Source of the DNA: Sphingobium chlorophenolicum
GTDB taxonomy: Bacteria; Pseudomonadota; Alphaproteobacteria; Sphingomonadales; Sphingomonadaceae
Assembly: GCF_000722875.1 (NCBI RefSeq)
Contig: NZ_JFHR01000033.1
Span: forward strand, 1-57,346
Length of the DNA stretch: 57,346 nucleotides
Direction: 5' to 3'
Positions 45,901 through 52,996 of the stretch are shown in pieces. Position 1 is the stretch's first letter. Each line of letters opens with the position of its first letter. The notes beneath the pieces were generated by a model. It did no database searches, was not told where the DNA came from, and was given only the letters and a program-made list of their open reading frames with translations. A program made the position numbers and the translations under genes.

Positions 45901-48900
45901 CTGGCTGACCCCGCTTTCGAGCTGCTTTCCGTTGGATAGAAAGGGGTTGAGTTCGCCAAGGAACTGATCGGTCAACCGCACGGTGTTCAGCAGACCGCCG
46001 GCGCTGTCCCGCACTTCGAGGATCAGATCCTCTCCGTCGCGAACGGCGGTCACATGCTCCGAATCCACGGCCGTGAACCGCAGCTCGTCGTCGCCGCCGG
46101 TGTCCTGGTCATGGATGACGTCGTTGCCGCTGTTCCTGCCGACGAAATAATAGTCGGTTCCGCCCGTGCCCGACAGCGTCTGGTTGCCGCCGGTCATATA
46201 GAAATAGTCGGTTGTGTTGGTGCCCTCGACGTTCACCGCGTCGGCCGCGTGCGTGACGATACGCTCCTCGTCGACCGAAAGGGCGTTTGCGACGGCCCTG
46301 ATGTCGAGAGCGATTCCGATGTTTTCGAAGGCCGGAATGATCATCTGGAGGATGAAGGCCTGGTCGATATTGACCGTCTTGCCGAACATGTTGCCGTCGC
46401 CGCTCGGCGTAAAATCGGGATAGACCTGCCACAGAATCTCGTTCCAGCGCGCGAGATAGTCGTAGGCCGCGTCATTTTCGTTGGTCGCGGGCGCGCCCTC
46501 GAAGATCGCTTCGAACATCGGCGCGAGTTGCCGGTCGGTCGTGGTCACATAGGCGTCGGCCGCAGCGTCATATTTGATACCCCGCGCATAGTCCTTGAGC
46601 CCGCCCTGCAACGCCATGCGAACAGCGATGCGGCGCGACGTGACGATATATTGCTCCATGACCGGCTGGAGCAGCGCGATCATCGTCCTGACGTCGCTCT
46701 GATAGGTCGTGGCCTGCGCCGTCGTCCCGTCGGAATAGGTGACCAGCACCGGCTGGCCGTTGGCATCGATCTCGTTGACGTAGCGGCCCGCGGCGCGCTC
46801 GCCGTTGACGCTGTAGGTCAGTTGCCCCGTCAGATTGTTGTAGGTCGCCGACAGCATCTCGGGATGGAACTGGATTCCGCCGAGCTCGGTCGCGAAATTG
46901 AACTGCTGCGGGGTCAAAAGTTCGACGCGATAGGTGCTGTCGTCGGTCGAATTGACTTCGTCGAGCGTCGCGAGGTCGACCGCATAATTGCGCAGGTTGA
47001 ACTCGAAGGCCGCGCCGTTCTTCGCCTGCAATTGCAACGCGCGGTCGAGGTTGCGCGCCCAGACATAGAAGCTGCCGTCATTGTCGGTGACGCGGACGGT
47101 ATAGTCCTTCACCTCGCCGTTGATGAAATAGACCCCTATCTGCTCGACGGGCAGATCGGCCACGGGGTTGAACTGGATATCCTCGCGCCGCCATTCGGCC
47201 CCCGCGGCGTGCGCGAGGGCGAGAATGTCGTCGACGCTGGCATATGTCGTCGCGGGATCCGACGCGAGCTTCCACGTCCCGTCGCCCTGCCGGATACCAT
47301 AGTCGAGGATGACCGCGCGGCCGTCGACGATCCGGACCAGATAGGGCGCCTCGTTGCGCGCCGGCACCTCGCCCGCGCCGCGATCCGCCGGACTCCAGCC
47401 CTGTTCGAGCGTCCAGCCCGCGGCAAGCGTGCCGCCGTCCCACAGGCGTGATTCGAGCAGCGCTCCGCCCGTTCCCAGCCGTACCGCATAAAGCTCGCGG
47501 CTCGTCTCCAGGCTGCCGCCCCATGCGCCGAGCACGTCGCCGACCTGTCCGACCAGCGTGCGCATGTCGGCCGTTGTCATCGCCGCGGCGCGGTTCTGGA
47601 CGAGCGCAGCGAAGCCCGGGTCGTTCGCCGCAACGACCGCCAGATCAGCGACGTTGCCAAAGCCCTTCACGTTCAGCGTGCCGGTCGCCTGCCAGGGCGC
47701 ACGGCCGCCCTCGCCGGCATATCGCGTGACGGTGTCGTTCGAATTGAAGATCGCCTCGAACGCCGTGGAAATGCGGCCGTCGGCAAACGCCACCGTGCCG
47801 AAGGACAGCAGCCGCGTGCCGTCGACCGTCGACGCGTCGAGTGCAGTCGAGGCGAGCGAAAACTCGACGATCCCCAGCGCGTCGAGGCTCTTGAGTTCGC
47901 CGGCATCGGTCTCGCCGTCGCCGTCGAGGTCCTGCCAGATCCTGAGTTCGGACCAGATGAGGTCGGCGACGCTGATCCTGCCATCGCTGTTGCTGTCATA
48001 GGACGCCAACTCGGCATAGCCGCCCGAGGTGCGGTCGCCGAACATTTCGGAAATGTCGTCGATGCGGCCGTTCGCGTTCGTATCGAGGACGAGGAACCCG
48101 TCGTCGCGCTTCAGCCAGCCGGTCTTTTCACGGAACAGGTCGCCGTCGACGTCGAAATAGGCGTTGCTGTCGAACATGCCGATCGTTTCGATCCCGTCGC
48201 CGTCGAGGTCGATGACGAGCGGGTCGCCATTCTGTTTCCACAGCGCGCCCTCGGCGAGGCGAGTCGCCGCCGCCGCGACCCAATAGGCCGCATCCGCAAG
48301 CGCGAAGACCGTATAGGCCGCGATCACGCTCTGCAGGATCGGGATGCCCGCGACGAACGGACCAAGCAGTGCGGCCGCCATCAGCGGGTTACGGTCACGG
48401 AACACCATTCCGAGCGTGCCTGTGTCCTTCAATGCCATCGCATTGAAGCCCGAGACGACGGCATTGTGCGCGCCGTCGCCAAACGGCCCGGTCTGGCTGG
48501 TGTTCAGCATCTTGAAATTCTTGATGATCTGAACATTGCTGAGGTTGCGGCTGTCCGTGTCGTCGGTAAAGGCCGCCTTTATTGGCTGGAGTCCGAGCGA
48601 CGCGGTGAATAGCGCGCTCAGCACGTTGCCGACCACCAGGTCGATGCCGCCCTGCTCGTTCTTGTGCGTGGTATAAACAATGTTCGGCAGGAAGGTGTCG
48701 TAATAAAGCCCGCCGAGGCCCGCCGCCCGCCGTGCAGCATCGGTGGTCCCGGCTGCGAGGTTGAATGCACCGAGCACGCCGCCGGCGGCGAACAGGTTGC
48801 CCGTCATCGCACCGAGCATCAAGCCGACGCCGGTCGCAGCGGCGTCGCCGCCGGTCAGCGTCACGCCGCCGAACCGCAGCCGGTCGGCCTTTTGCGCGTC

Positions 48901-50886
48901 ATAGATTGTGGTGTCGCCCTGGAACTCGAACAGGTCGGAGTTACTTTCGTCGTCGGCAATCGATTTCCGCTCGCCATCCTCGAAATAGCTGCGCGAGCCG
49001 TCGGCGTTCAGCACGCTGTTGCGGACATCGCCCCAGATTTCGCCGCCGTCGGTCCGGTTGACGACGATGTCGCGTCCGAGTCCGCCGGTGGTGACGGCTC
49101 CCTCGCCCGCAAGTGCATAGACCTGGTCGTTGCCGTCGTCGCCGCCGAGCTGGTCGCTACCGCCCATGCTGAAAATAACGTCGTTGCCGCCGCCCGCATT
49201 GACGATATCGGTGCCGTCGCCCGTGACGATGAGGCTATGGCCGTTCGTCTTGTCGATGATCGTCTCGTTGGCCGCGGTGCCGATATAGACGTCCACCTGC
49301 GCCTCATCGCCGGTACCGATATTCGATTGATAGCCCCGCGCGTCGAGCGTGACGTGCGTTGCCGTGTCGCTGGTCGCGAAGTGGAAGCGGTCGAAGATAT
49401 TGAGATTGTCGGTATTCCATATCTCGCTCGCCAGACGCTGAAGATCGGCATCAGTAAGCAAGTCGCCGCTGCCGATCCCGATCAGCCGCTTAAACGACGT
49501 CCAAAGGCCGGGATTTTCGGTTTGCTTGAAATAAGCCTGACGAAAAGCGTCGCGATCGACCGGCGTAACAGCCTTCCCGTCCAGCGCGTCGGTCCACATT
49601 TGCCGCGACAGATCGACCGCAAGCGCGCTAGTCTCCTCCTTGCGCGACAATATGCCCTCGCGGACATCGACCAAGCCGCCTTCGACCGCAATCTTCGTGC
49701 CTTCGCCCTGTTCGACGTCGTACAGCGCCAAGGCGCCGGCATATTGCACAAGGAAGTTCGCCAGCGCCTGTTTGATATCGATGTCTGGGTCGTAGATCGT
49801 AATGCCGGTAAACGGGTATGTCGGCCCAGGGCGTTCGGTCACGAATCTCCCGAATGTGACGCTCTCGTCTCCGGCGAGTACCTTACCGAGATCGCCGGCG
49901 TCGTTGAACATCGACCAGATGCCGGTGTCACCGAAGGGCTTCTCACCCTCATTTTCCTTCCCTTCGCCGAGCGCCGAATAGGCAATTGCAGCTTGTAAGG
50001 CACCCACGGCGCCGGATGCCCCGGCATAGTCGGAAATATTCGAAATCTTTCCTGCGACAGTGTCGTCGAAATAGCCATTCCAGAGATATTTGCCCGCGTC
50101 CTCCCAGTCCGCCCCGGAGTTTTCTTGGGCCCAAATGAGCGATGTCAGCAATGCCATTGAGTGCAGAGCAACGGGATTGCGCAAGCCGCCATGAGATGAA
50201 ACGGGCGTCGAGGATTCGCCCAACAAAGCTCGTTCGGCAGTCAGTATCTCGCCTTCGGTCGCCAAGGCTGTAATCCCTGAACCGTTCAGCGACCACGGAT
50301 GGAGTCCTTCATAGAAGCGATCGCGGACTGCTTGACTATCCCCTGCAGATGACACGATGGTCGAAGAAATCGGGCCGTAGGTCATGTGGTCGAAAATCGT
50401 CGCCTGCCGTCCATAGAGATTGGCGACAAGGCCGGCCAAACCGCCACCGAGGCTGTGGCCGGTTACCGTTATGTCGGTTTCCCGAGGATCGACGCCATCG
50501 CCCTTTACAGCGTTGTAAAAATCCAGCGACAAACCAGCCTGCGCGCCCGCCAGACCCGCGCCGACAGACCAGCCTGAACGGATATCTTGCCAAAGCGGGC
50601 TACTGAAGAATCCGAAGATCGAACCGCCAGCATCGAAGTTCGTGCCACGGTAAGAAATTGCCGTGCCGTTTGTACCGAAAAGTGGATTTCCATCGGAGTC
50701 TTTCAGTCCACTGACATCATAGGCCAGCGCGTAAAAACCCGCATCTTCCCAACCAGCCTGAGAAGGAGCCGTAAGAAGAATCGCATTACCAATTTGACCT
50801 TCTTCGCCAAGGTCCTTCAGACCCGATCCGTAACCGCGATTGTATGAATCCATCGCCAAAATGGCGAGAAACAAATCGCGGTTCAT
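42931..50886 (-). CDS. Giant RTX protein, N-terminal ORF with lipase-like domain
   Basis: The 2651-codon frame starts at an ATG overlapping the lipoprotein stop (ATGA, 50883-50886). Residues 1-300 resemble a class 3-type lipase: AISYRGTNF as oxyanion region, VTGHSLGGGLAGLVANLYG with nucleophile Ser145, and PVALHSMALL with a candidate catalytic His242. A short RTX run (560-630), hydrophobic segments (660-860), an EF-hand-like calcium module (880-1010), an uncharacterised region (1050-1560) and RTX units with haemolysin-related domains follow. The frame ends abnormally in TLTGELETTI. One extra base would restore GDDYLSGAGGND and join it to the downstream ORF. As written, the product lacks the secretion signal and would stay inside the cell. 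Confidence 0.9.
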   Translation of the reverse strand: MNRDLFLAILAMDSYNRGYGSGLKDLGEEGQIGNAILLTAPSQAGWEDAGFYALAYDVSGLKDSDGNPLFGTNGTAISYRGTNFDAGGSIFGFFSSPLWQDIRSGWSVGAGLAGAQAGLSLDFYNAVKGDGVDPRETDITVTGHSLGGGLAGLVANLYGRQATIFDHMTYGPISSTIVSSAGDSQAVRDRFYEGLHPWSLNGSGITALATEGEILTAERALLGESSTPVSSHGGLRNPVALHSMALLTSLIWAQENSGADWEDAGKYLWNGYFDDTVAGKISNISDYAGASGAVGALQAAIAYSALGEGKENEGEKPFGDTGIWSMFNDAGDLGKVLAGDESVTFGRFVTERPGPTYPFTGITIYDPDIDIKQALANFLVQYAGALALYDVEQGEGTKIAVEGGLVDVREGILSRKEETSALAVDLSRQMWTDALDGKAVTPVDRDAFRQAYFKQTENPGLWTSFKRLIGIGSGDLLTDADLQRLASEIWNTDNLNIFDRFHFATSDTATHVTLDARGYQSNIGTGDEAQVDVYIGTAANETIIDKTNGHSLIVTGDGTDIVNAGGGNDVIFSMGGSDQLGGDDGNDQVYALAGEGAVTTGGLGRDIVVNRTDGGEIWGDVRNSVLNADGSRSYFEDGERKSIADDESNSDLFEFQGDTTIYDAQKADRLRFGGVTLTGGDAAATGVGLMLGAMTGNLFAAGGVLGAFNLAAGTTDAARRAAGLGGLYYDTFLPNIVYTTHKNEQGGIDLVVGNVLSALFTASLGLQPIKAAFTDDTDSRNLSNVQIIKNFKMLNTSQTGPFGDGAHNAVVSGFNAMALKDTGTLGMVFRDRNPLMAAALLGPFVAGIPILQSVIAAYTVFALADAAYWVAAAATRLAEGALWKQNGDPLVIDLDGDGIETIGMFDSNAYFDVDGDLFREKTGWLKRDDGFLVLDTNANGRIDDISEMFGDRTSGGYAELASYDSNSDGRISVADLIWSELRIWQDLDGDGETDAGELKSLDALGIVEFSLASTALDASTVDGTRLLSFGTVAFADGRISTAFEAIFNSNDTVTRYAGEGGRAPWQATGTLNVKGFGNVADLAVVAANDPGFAALVQNRAAAMTTADMRTLVGQVGDVLGAWGGSLETSRELYAVRLGTGGALLESRLWDGGTLAAGWTLEQGWSPADRGAGEVPARNEAPYLVRIVDGRAVILDYGIRQGDGTWKLASDPATTYASVDDILALAHAAGAEWRREDIQFNPVADLPVEQIGVYFINGEVKDYTVRVTDNDGSFYVWARNLDRALQLQAKNGAAFEFNLRNYAVDLATLDEVNSTDDSTYRVELLTPQQFNFATELGGIQFHPEMLSATYNNLTGQLTYSVNGERAAGRYVNEIDANGQPVLVTYSDGTTAQATTYQSDVRTMIALLQPVMEQYIVTSRRIAVRMALQGGLKDYARGIKYDAAADAYVTTTDRQLAPMFEAIFEGAPATNENDAAYDYLARWNEILWQVYPDFTPSGDGNMFGKTVNIDQAFILQMIIPAFENIGIALDIRAVANALSVDEERIVTHAADAVNVEGTNTTDYFYMTGGNQTLSGTGGTDYYFVGRNSGNDVIHDQDTGGDDELRFTAVDSEHVTAVRDGEDLILEVRDSAGGLLNTVRLTDQFLGELNPFLSNGKQLESGVSQIVFSDGVIWDRFRMSMEVADPRDTGDVYAGSGSADVLWGGKGNDVLTGGLGGDIYIFQRGDGHDVISERGGFSFGPIKAGVDFLVFKGNITADDLRLWRDGSSATLHIDILDAQGNPTGDSIEIEDYFGGISLGLGLFAEVLGSGDGLDYVSPNLVERFIFDDGTDLEFTQVAEEVLKNARTAGDDAIYGFLNNNTLDGGAGDDYLSGGKGDDTYIFGRGYGHDVVEDNGPKHGLFDPPQHDVLKFVDDIRWSDLDYLRSGKSDTLTLRVRGTGDQVTLTDFLEELPFIGYVNVLENIVFGDGTDWSYLKLLQHFVDVGQTAGNDVIYGFENIADVFYAGAGDDRLEGLSGNDTYYFGVGSGVDTIFDEDGADRVIFSNLNFSEITVTRTARDLVFTITATGEKLIVEGQYIRDGAQHAAVELFIFGDREVSFTDLNPEDIALDRFTGGATNGAETLTGSDFGEIIDGRGGDDELVGGDGGDTYLFDVGYGHDVIVDRRTRARWNDRPGTSVPVNDVIEFGADIRFQGDRNIVFTKSGDDLLISITGRPDSTLRVRNQFRSIDDAIEVFRFADGTVLTAGDIEAELQIEGGNRGDNIIQVSDLLINVPNTLDGRQGDDTLIGGNAGDSYVFTAGYDFDTIVEKTDQLGVIDRLVFGASVHQEDLIVTRSGNDLFIDLGNGADVVRIVGGLGSTSLEEYHFADGTVLTRNDLINRMLTGGEADENIIGFNGRDDVLSGGAGSDLLDGGTGNDSYKFGIGDGYDAVSDGGGIDKIVFGAGITKNEVVFGNVDGDLVISLATGTDKLVILGGYKTRPVESFLFADGETLSLNDVRGLILDAQPNSGQDRIDLRDLDVTEAVEPGRGNDRVIMANGGTIRINAGDGIDRVEMPSGVTGTTIEFADYGVADAVIRPLGRGSNDVAISFASGDQIILVDAMLGGAVPELLFADGQTLGAAALFQRLIDDQASSGDDVILGSGRAETLTGELETTI
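42945..42960 (-). other. Single-base frameshift joining the two giant ORFs
   Basis: On the minus strand the upstream frame reads ACC GGA GAG TTG; the downstream frame begins GTT at 42949. Only two bases (42951-42950) separate GGA and GTT, where three are needed. Adding one G gives T-G-G-V-G-D-D-Y-L-S-G, a canonical RTX nonapeptide. With it, 50886 to 15551 becomes 35,337 bases, exactly 11,779 codons with the stop. No slippery heptamer is present. Confidence 0.85.
47850..48235 (-). other. EF-hand-like calcium module 1
   Basis: The encoded segment has VIDLDGDGIET, FDVDGDLFREKTGW, FLVLDTNANGRIDD, ASYDSNSDGRIS and WQDLDGDGETDAGEL. These are spaced DxDxDG calcium loops in a module of about 130 residues seen in many RTX proteins. 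Two related modules occur near the far C-terminus (15990-16390 and 16680-17080). Confidence 0.75.
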
Positions 50887-51590
50887 CGTGCATTTCCTCT
50901 ATAAAAATCGCCATGCCGCAGTTTTTGGGCGAGAGTAGGATTGGGGGTTGGTTTAAAAGCATTGTCTAGCCGGGGCTCAGGATACACCCCAAGCCATCCC
51001 AGCCGCTTTCCAATTCCAGAAGATACATCCTGATCGGTCCTTTCGACTGTTACGTGCTTGATCTTTGCTTCGACATCGAGAGCGGCAACAAGGTCGACTG
51101 GATCAACCTGCTGCACCGATTTGGGGTCCGCAGTGTCGGCAAAGGTGATGAGCAAAGGGTAATCGGATAGTGGTACCTCCGACGGAGAGCGGACGCCGTC
51201 GCTCGACGCGATACGCTTGGCGCTTTCGAGGCAGTTGCCGTCGAACGCCGGGTCAAGCACCCGCATCGACATATCAGCAAGGTCATCGCTACTACCCACA
51301 GCATTGGCAAGCCGCAGCAAGGCGAAGAGCGCCTTGCCGTTCGGCATATCCAAAGCAACGGCTTCGCCCCTGAGCACCGCTCTTGACCCTTTGCCTCCTG
51401 TCACGAGGTCATTGGTCAAAAGTGCTCTAACCTCATAAATCGAAGACGCGACTTTAAGACCTTGAGGTGTCTCTACCTGAATCGTCATTTTGAAGCGATA
51501 AATCGGGTCACGCTCAAATAGCCCGCAGCCGCTCAGCAATGTCACGACCCCGCCGGCCAGCACGCCCAAAAGCCCACGCCGCGCCATCAT
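50883..51590 (-). CDS. Lipoprotein coupled to the giant RTX gene
   Basis: The 235-residue protein has a lipoprotein signal: RRGLLGVLAGGVVTLLSGCG, with lipobox LSGC and Cys near residue 22. The mature part opens with YRFKMTIQVETPQGLKVASS and IYEVRA and contains GEAVALDMPNGKALFALLR, a pattern I have seen in unnamed lipoproteins but cannot assign to a function. Its stop overlaps the start of the giant lipase-RTX gene by four bases, so the two are co-translated. A periplasmic role such as immunity against the lipase domain or help in export is possible. That is inference from linkage alone. A second ATG at 51587 is an alternative start. Confidence 0.8.
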   Translation of the reverse strand: MMARRGLLGVLAGGVVTLLSGCGLFERDPIYRFKMTIQVETPQGLKVASSIYEVRALLTNDLVTGGKGSRAVLRGEAVALDMPNGKALFALLRLANAVGSSDDLADMSMRVLDPAFDGNCLESAKRIASSDGVRSPSEVPLSDYPLLITFADTADPKSVQQVDPVDLVAALDVEAKIKHVTVERTDQDVSSGIGKRLGWLGVYPEPRLDNAFKPTPNPTLAQKLRHGDFYRGNAR

Positions 51591-51801
51591 GCCGCCCGCC
51601 TTTCCGCAATCCAGTTGCCGTTGCTTGCCGTGTCGCCATCCGCAGCGACGCTGTTGTAGAACTCTTCCTCGAGCCCGCCTTGCGTTGCGTCGATCACTTT
51701 GGTCGGCAGGCGCACGTCGTCTTGCAAATTACGGTCTCGGCTACGCCCCGGCTGGACAAACAGCACCAAACCGAACGTCGGCAAAAAAGCTCGTTCAATC
51801 A
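51587..51801 (-). CDS. Small unrecognised ORF upstream of the lipoprotein
   Basis: The 71-residue product from the ATG at 51801 ends DATQGGLEEEFYNSVAADG and then NWIAERRAA, with no family I recognise. Its stop overlaps the lipoprotein ATG by four bases (ATGA, 51587-51590), which argues that it is translated. The frame is open to 51985, where a GTG would give 132 residues, and neither start has a clear ribosome binding site. Composition of the upstream half is less coding-like. It could also be the remains of a longer gene whose end was kept for coupling. Confidence 0.4.
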
Positions 51802-52294
51802 TTTGCTGACTTTGCAAACCTAATATGCTCGCTGTGGCATTCCGGCTACAAATCCGCAGAATTACTTGCACACTGTCACCCCTCGACCGCTCGCGCAAAC
51901 ACCCGCTCTCGCCGAATCCGATCCGGCGATAAGCATGTGGAATAAGACGAGATTCCCTACCCTCGACATGGTAGGAATGCCACAAGACGTCAGCTATGCA
52001 ACCGGATTTTGAGCTTGATTTTGGGATGGAACCGTTCTGGCGACTAGGGAGAATCCAGTATTAACCTCATCATATCGCAGATTTTCAGCGACTTTCTTCC
52101 GATTCCTTCGTCCATCGTAAATAAGACTGACGAAAAAACATCCAGTATGGAGGCATTTGCCGTAGCGAACATTTGGGTCGCTTCGCACTACCGCCGTTGA
52201 CAGCGCGCAGGAAGCAGTTACCCAATCGATGCTGGGAAGAGCGCACTAATAGCGTGCCATCCGACAGATTCGATCAGCTTTCAAGGAGATGACA
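51802..52294 (+). other. Divergent intergenic region of the RTX locus
   Basis: This stretch separates the minus-strand lipoprotein/giant operon from the plus-strand acyltransferase gene and should hold promoters for both. A perfect TTGACA lies at 52197-52202, but I see no good -10 sequence 16-18 bases after it. A minus-strand frame of 64 codons (51994-52188) has no motif or ribosome binding site and I do not call it. The region is AT-richer than the flanking genes. Confidence 0.4.
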
Positions 52295-52924
52295 GTGGCC
52301 AAGAAAGAGGCAAATGGTTCGGCCAAAGCGGACAAAGAACAAACCGTGCCGACTGATGGGACGGACACTGCGCCGGCGACCGAGATCAACCCCCAACTGG
52401 CTGCGAAGATCGCGGCCGTTCGCACCCATATCCGCGAGAGCTTCGGCAAGGTTGCAATGGCGATGATGATGCTCCCGCGTTACCGCAGCCAGACGTTGGC
52501 CGACCTGCAGCATCTTGTCCTCGAACCGTTGATGCGCGACCGCGTGGCCATCGCTTATCCGGGCGGCGACAAGGCGGGGCCTCTCGCCGACATCGCCGGC
52601 CTCGCGATCTGGGCGAGCGTCAGCGAGGAGGTCGACGCGAAGATCCGTGAACAGGTGCAGGCGGGCACTTTCCCGATCCGCCTCAAGGCCGAGGACTGGA
52701 GCAGCGGCAGCATCAACTGGCTGCTCGACGTGATAGCGCCCGACCAGCGCACGACCGCCAACGTCATCGCCAATTTCAAGCAAGTGGTGAAGGAAGGCAG
52801 TCTGCGCCTTCACCCAATTGTTACCCGCCTTGTCGATGCCGAAACGCTTACAAAGATGGGCGCGGAGAAAATGGGAATGGGAGCATCCGAAGGCGCGGAG
52901 CGCGAGAGCGAAGCCGTCAACTGA
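52295..52924 (+). CDS. RTX toxin-activating lysine-acyltransferase (HlyC family)
   Basis: HlyC-type enzymes transfer fatty acyl groups from acyl carrier protein to lysines of RTX proteins in the cytoplasm. The 209-residue product has the family core: MMMLPRYRSQTLADLQHLVL, RDRVAIAY, IAGLAIWASVSEEVDAKI, then RLKAEDWSSGSINWLLDVIAP (read as two joined motifs), followed by NFKQVVKEGSLRLHPIV. The DW-SG-W-D-IAP block matches HlyC strongly. The position of the HlyC catalytic His seems to hold Tyr (PRYR). An ATG at 52289 is in frame but touches AAGGAG (52283-52288); GTG 52295, six bases away, is the better start. The N-terminus is low-complexity (KADKEQTVPTDGTD). Confidence 0.8.
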   Translation: MAKKEANGSAKADKEQTVPTDGTDTAPATEINPQLAAKIAAVRTHIRESFGKVAMAMMMLPRYRSQTLADLQHLVLEPLMRDRVAIAYPGGDKAGPLADIAGLAIWASVSEEVDAKIREQVQAGTFPIRLKAEDWSSGSINWLLDVIAPDQRTTANVIANFKQVVKEGSLRLHPIVTRLVDAETLTKMGAEKMGMGASEGAERESEAVN

Positions 52925-52945
52925 CACTATATCCAATCGGCGATT

Positions 52946-52971
52946 AATAGGGGCGCTGCAGCGCCCCTATT
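52946..52971. terminator. Bidirectional terminator between acyltransferase and hlyD-like genes
   Basis: A perfect 26-base palindrome (arms AATAGGGGCGCTG and its complement) lies between the convergent ends at 52924 and 52997. On the plus side it is followed by TATTTTCCC. The convergent setting and GC-rich stem fit a shared Rho-independent terminator, although the T-run is short and the minus side lacks one. Confidence 0.75.
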
Positions 52972-52996
52972 ATTTTCCCGCCGCGAACCTCTCTCG

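Larger units (their letters stand above)
30500..46200 (-). repeat. Main RTX plus haemolysin-related repeat field
   Basis: About 33 units of roughly 100-150 codons each. A unit consists of RTX nonapeptides (GGxGxDxLx), then YxFxxGDGxDxI, IxFGxGIxxxDV, an IxGTxDRITI segment and FADGTxWxxADL. This is the haemolysin-type calcium-binding repeat coupled to its related domain. The frameshift near 42950 and the NIDO-like insert lie inside this field. Unit boundaries are approximate and read by eye. Confidence 0.85.

Noticed and set aside
51994..52188. Minus-strand 64-codon ORF in the divergent region
   Set aside because: It has no ribosome binding site, motif or coupling to its neighbours, and its length is within chance for this composition.
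52197..52202. TTGACA as promoter of the acyltransferase gene
   Set aside because: No acceptable -10 sequence lies 16-18 bases downstream, so the match alone is not enough to call a promoter.
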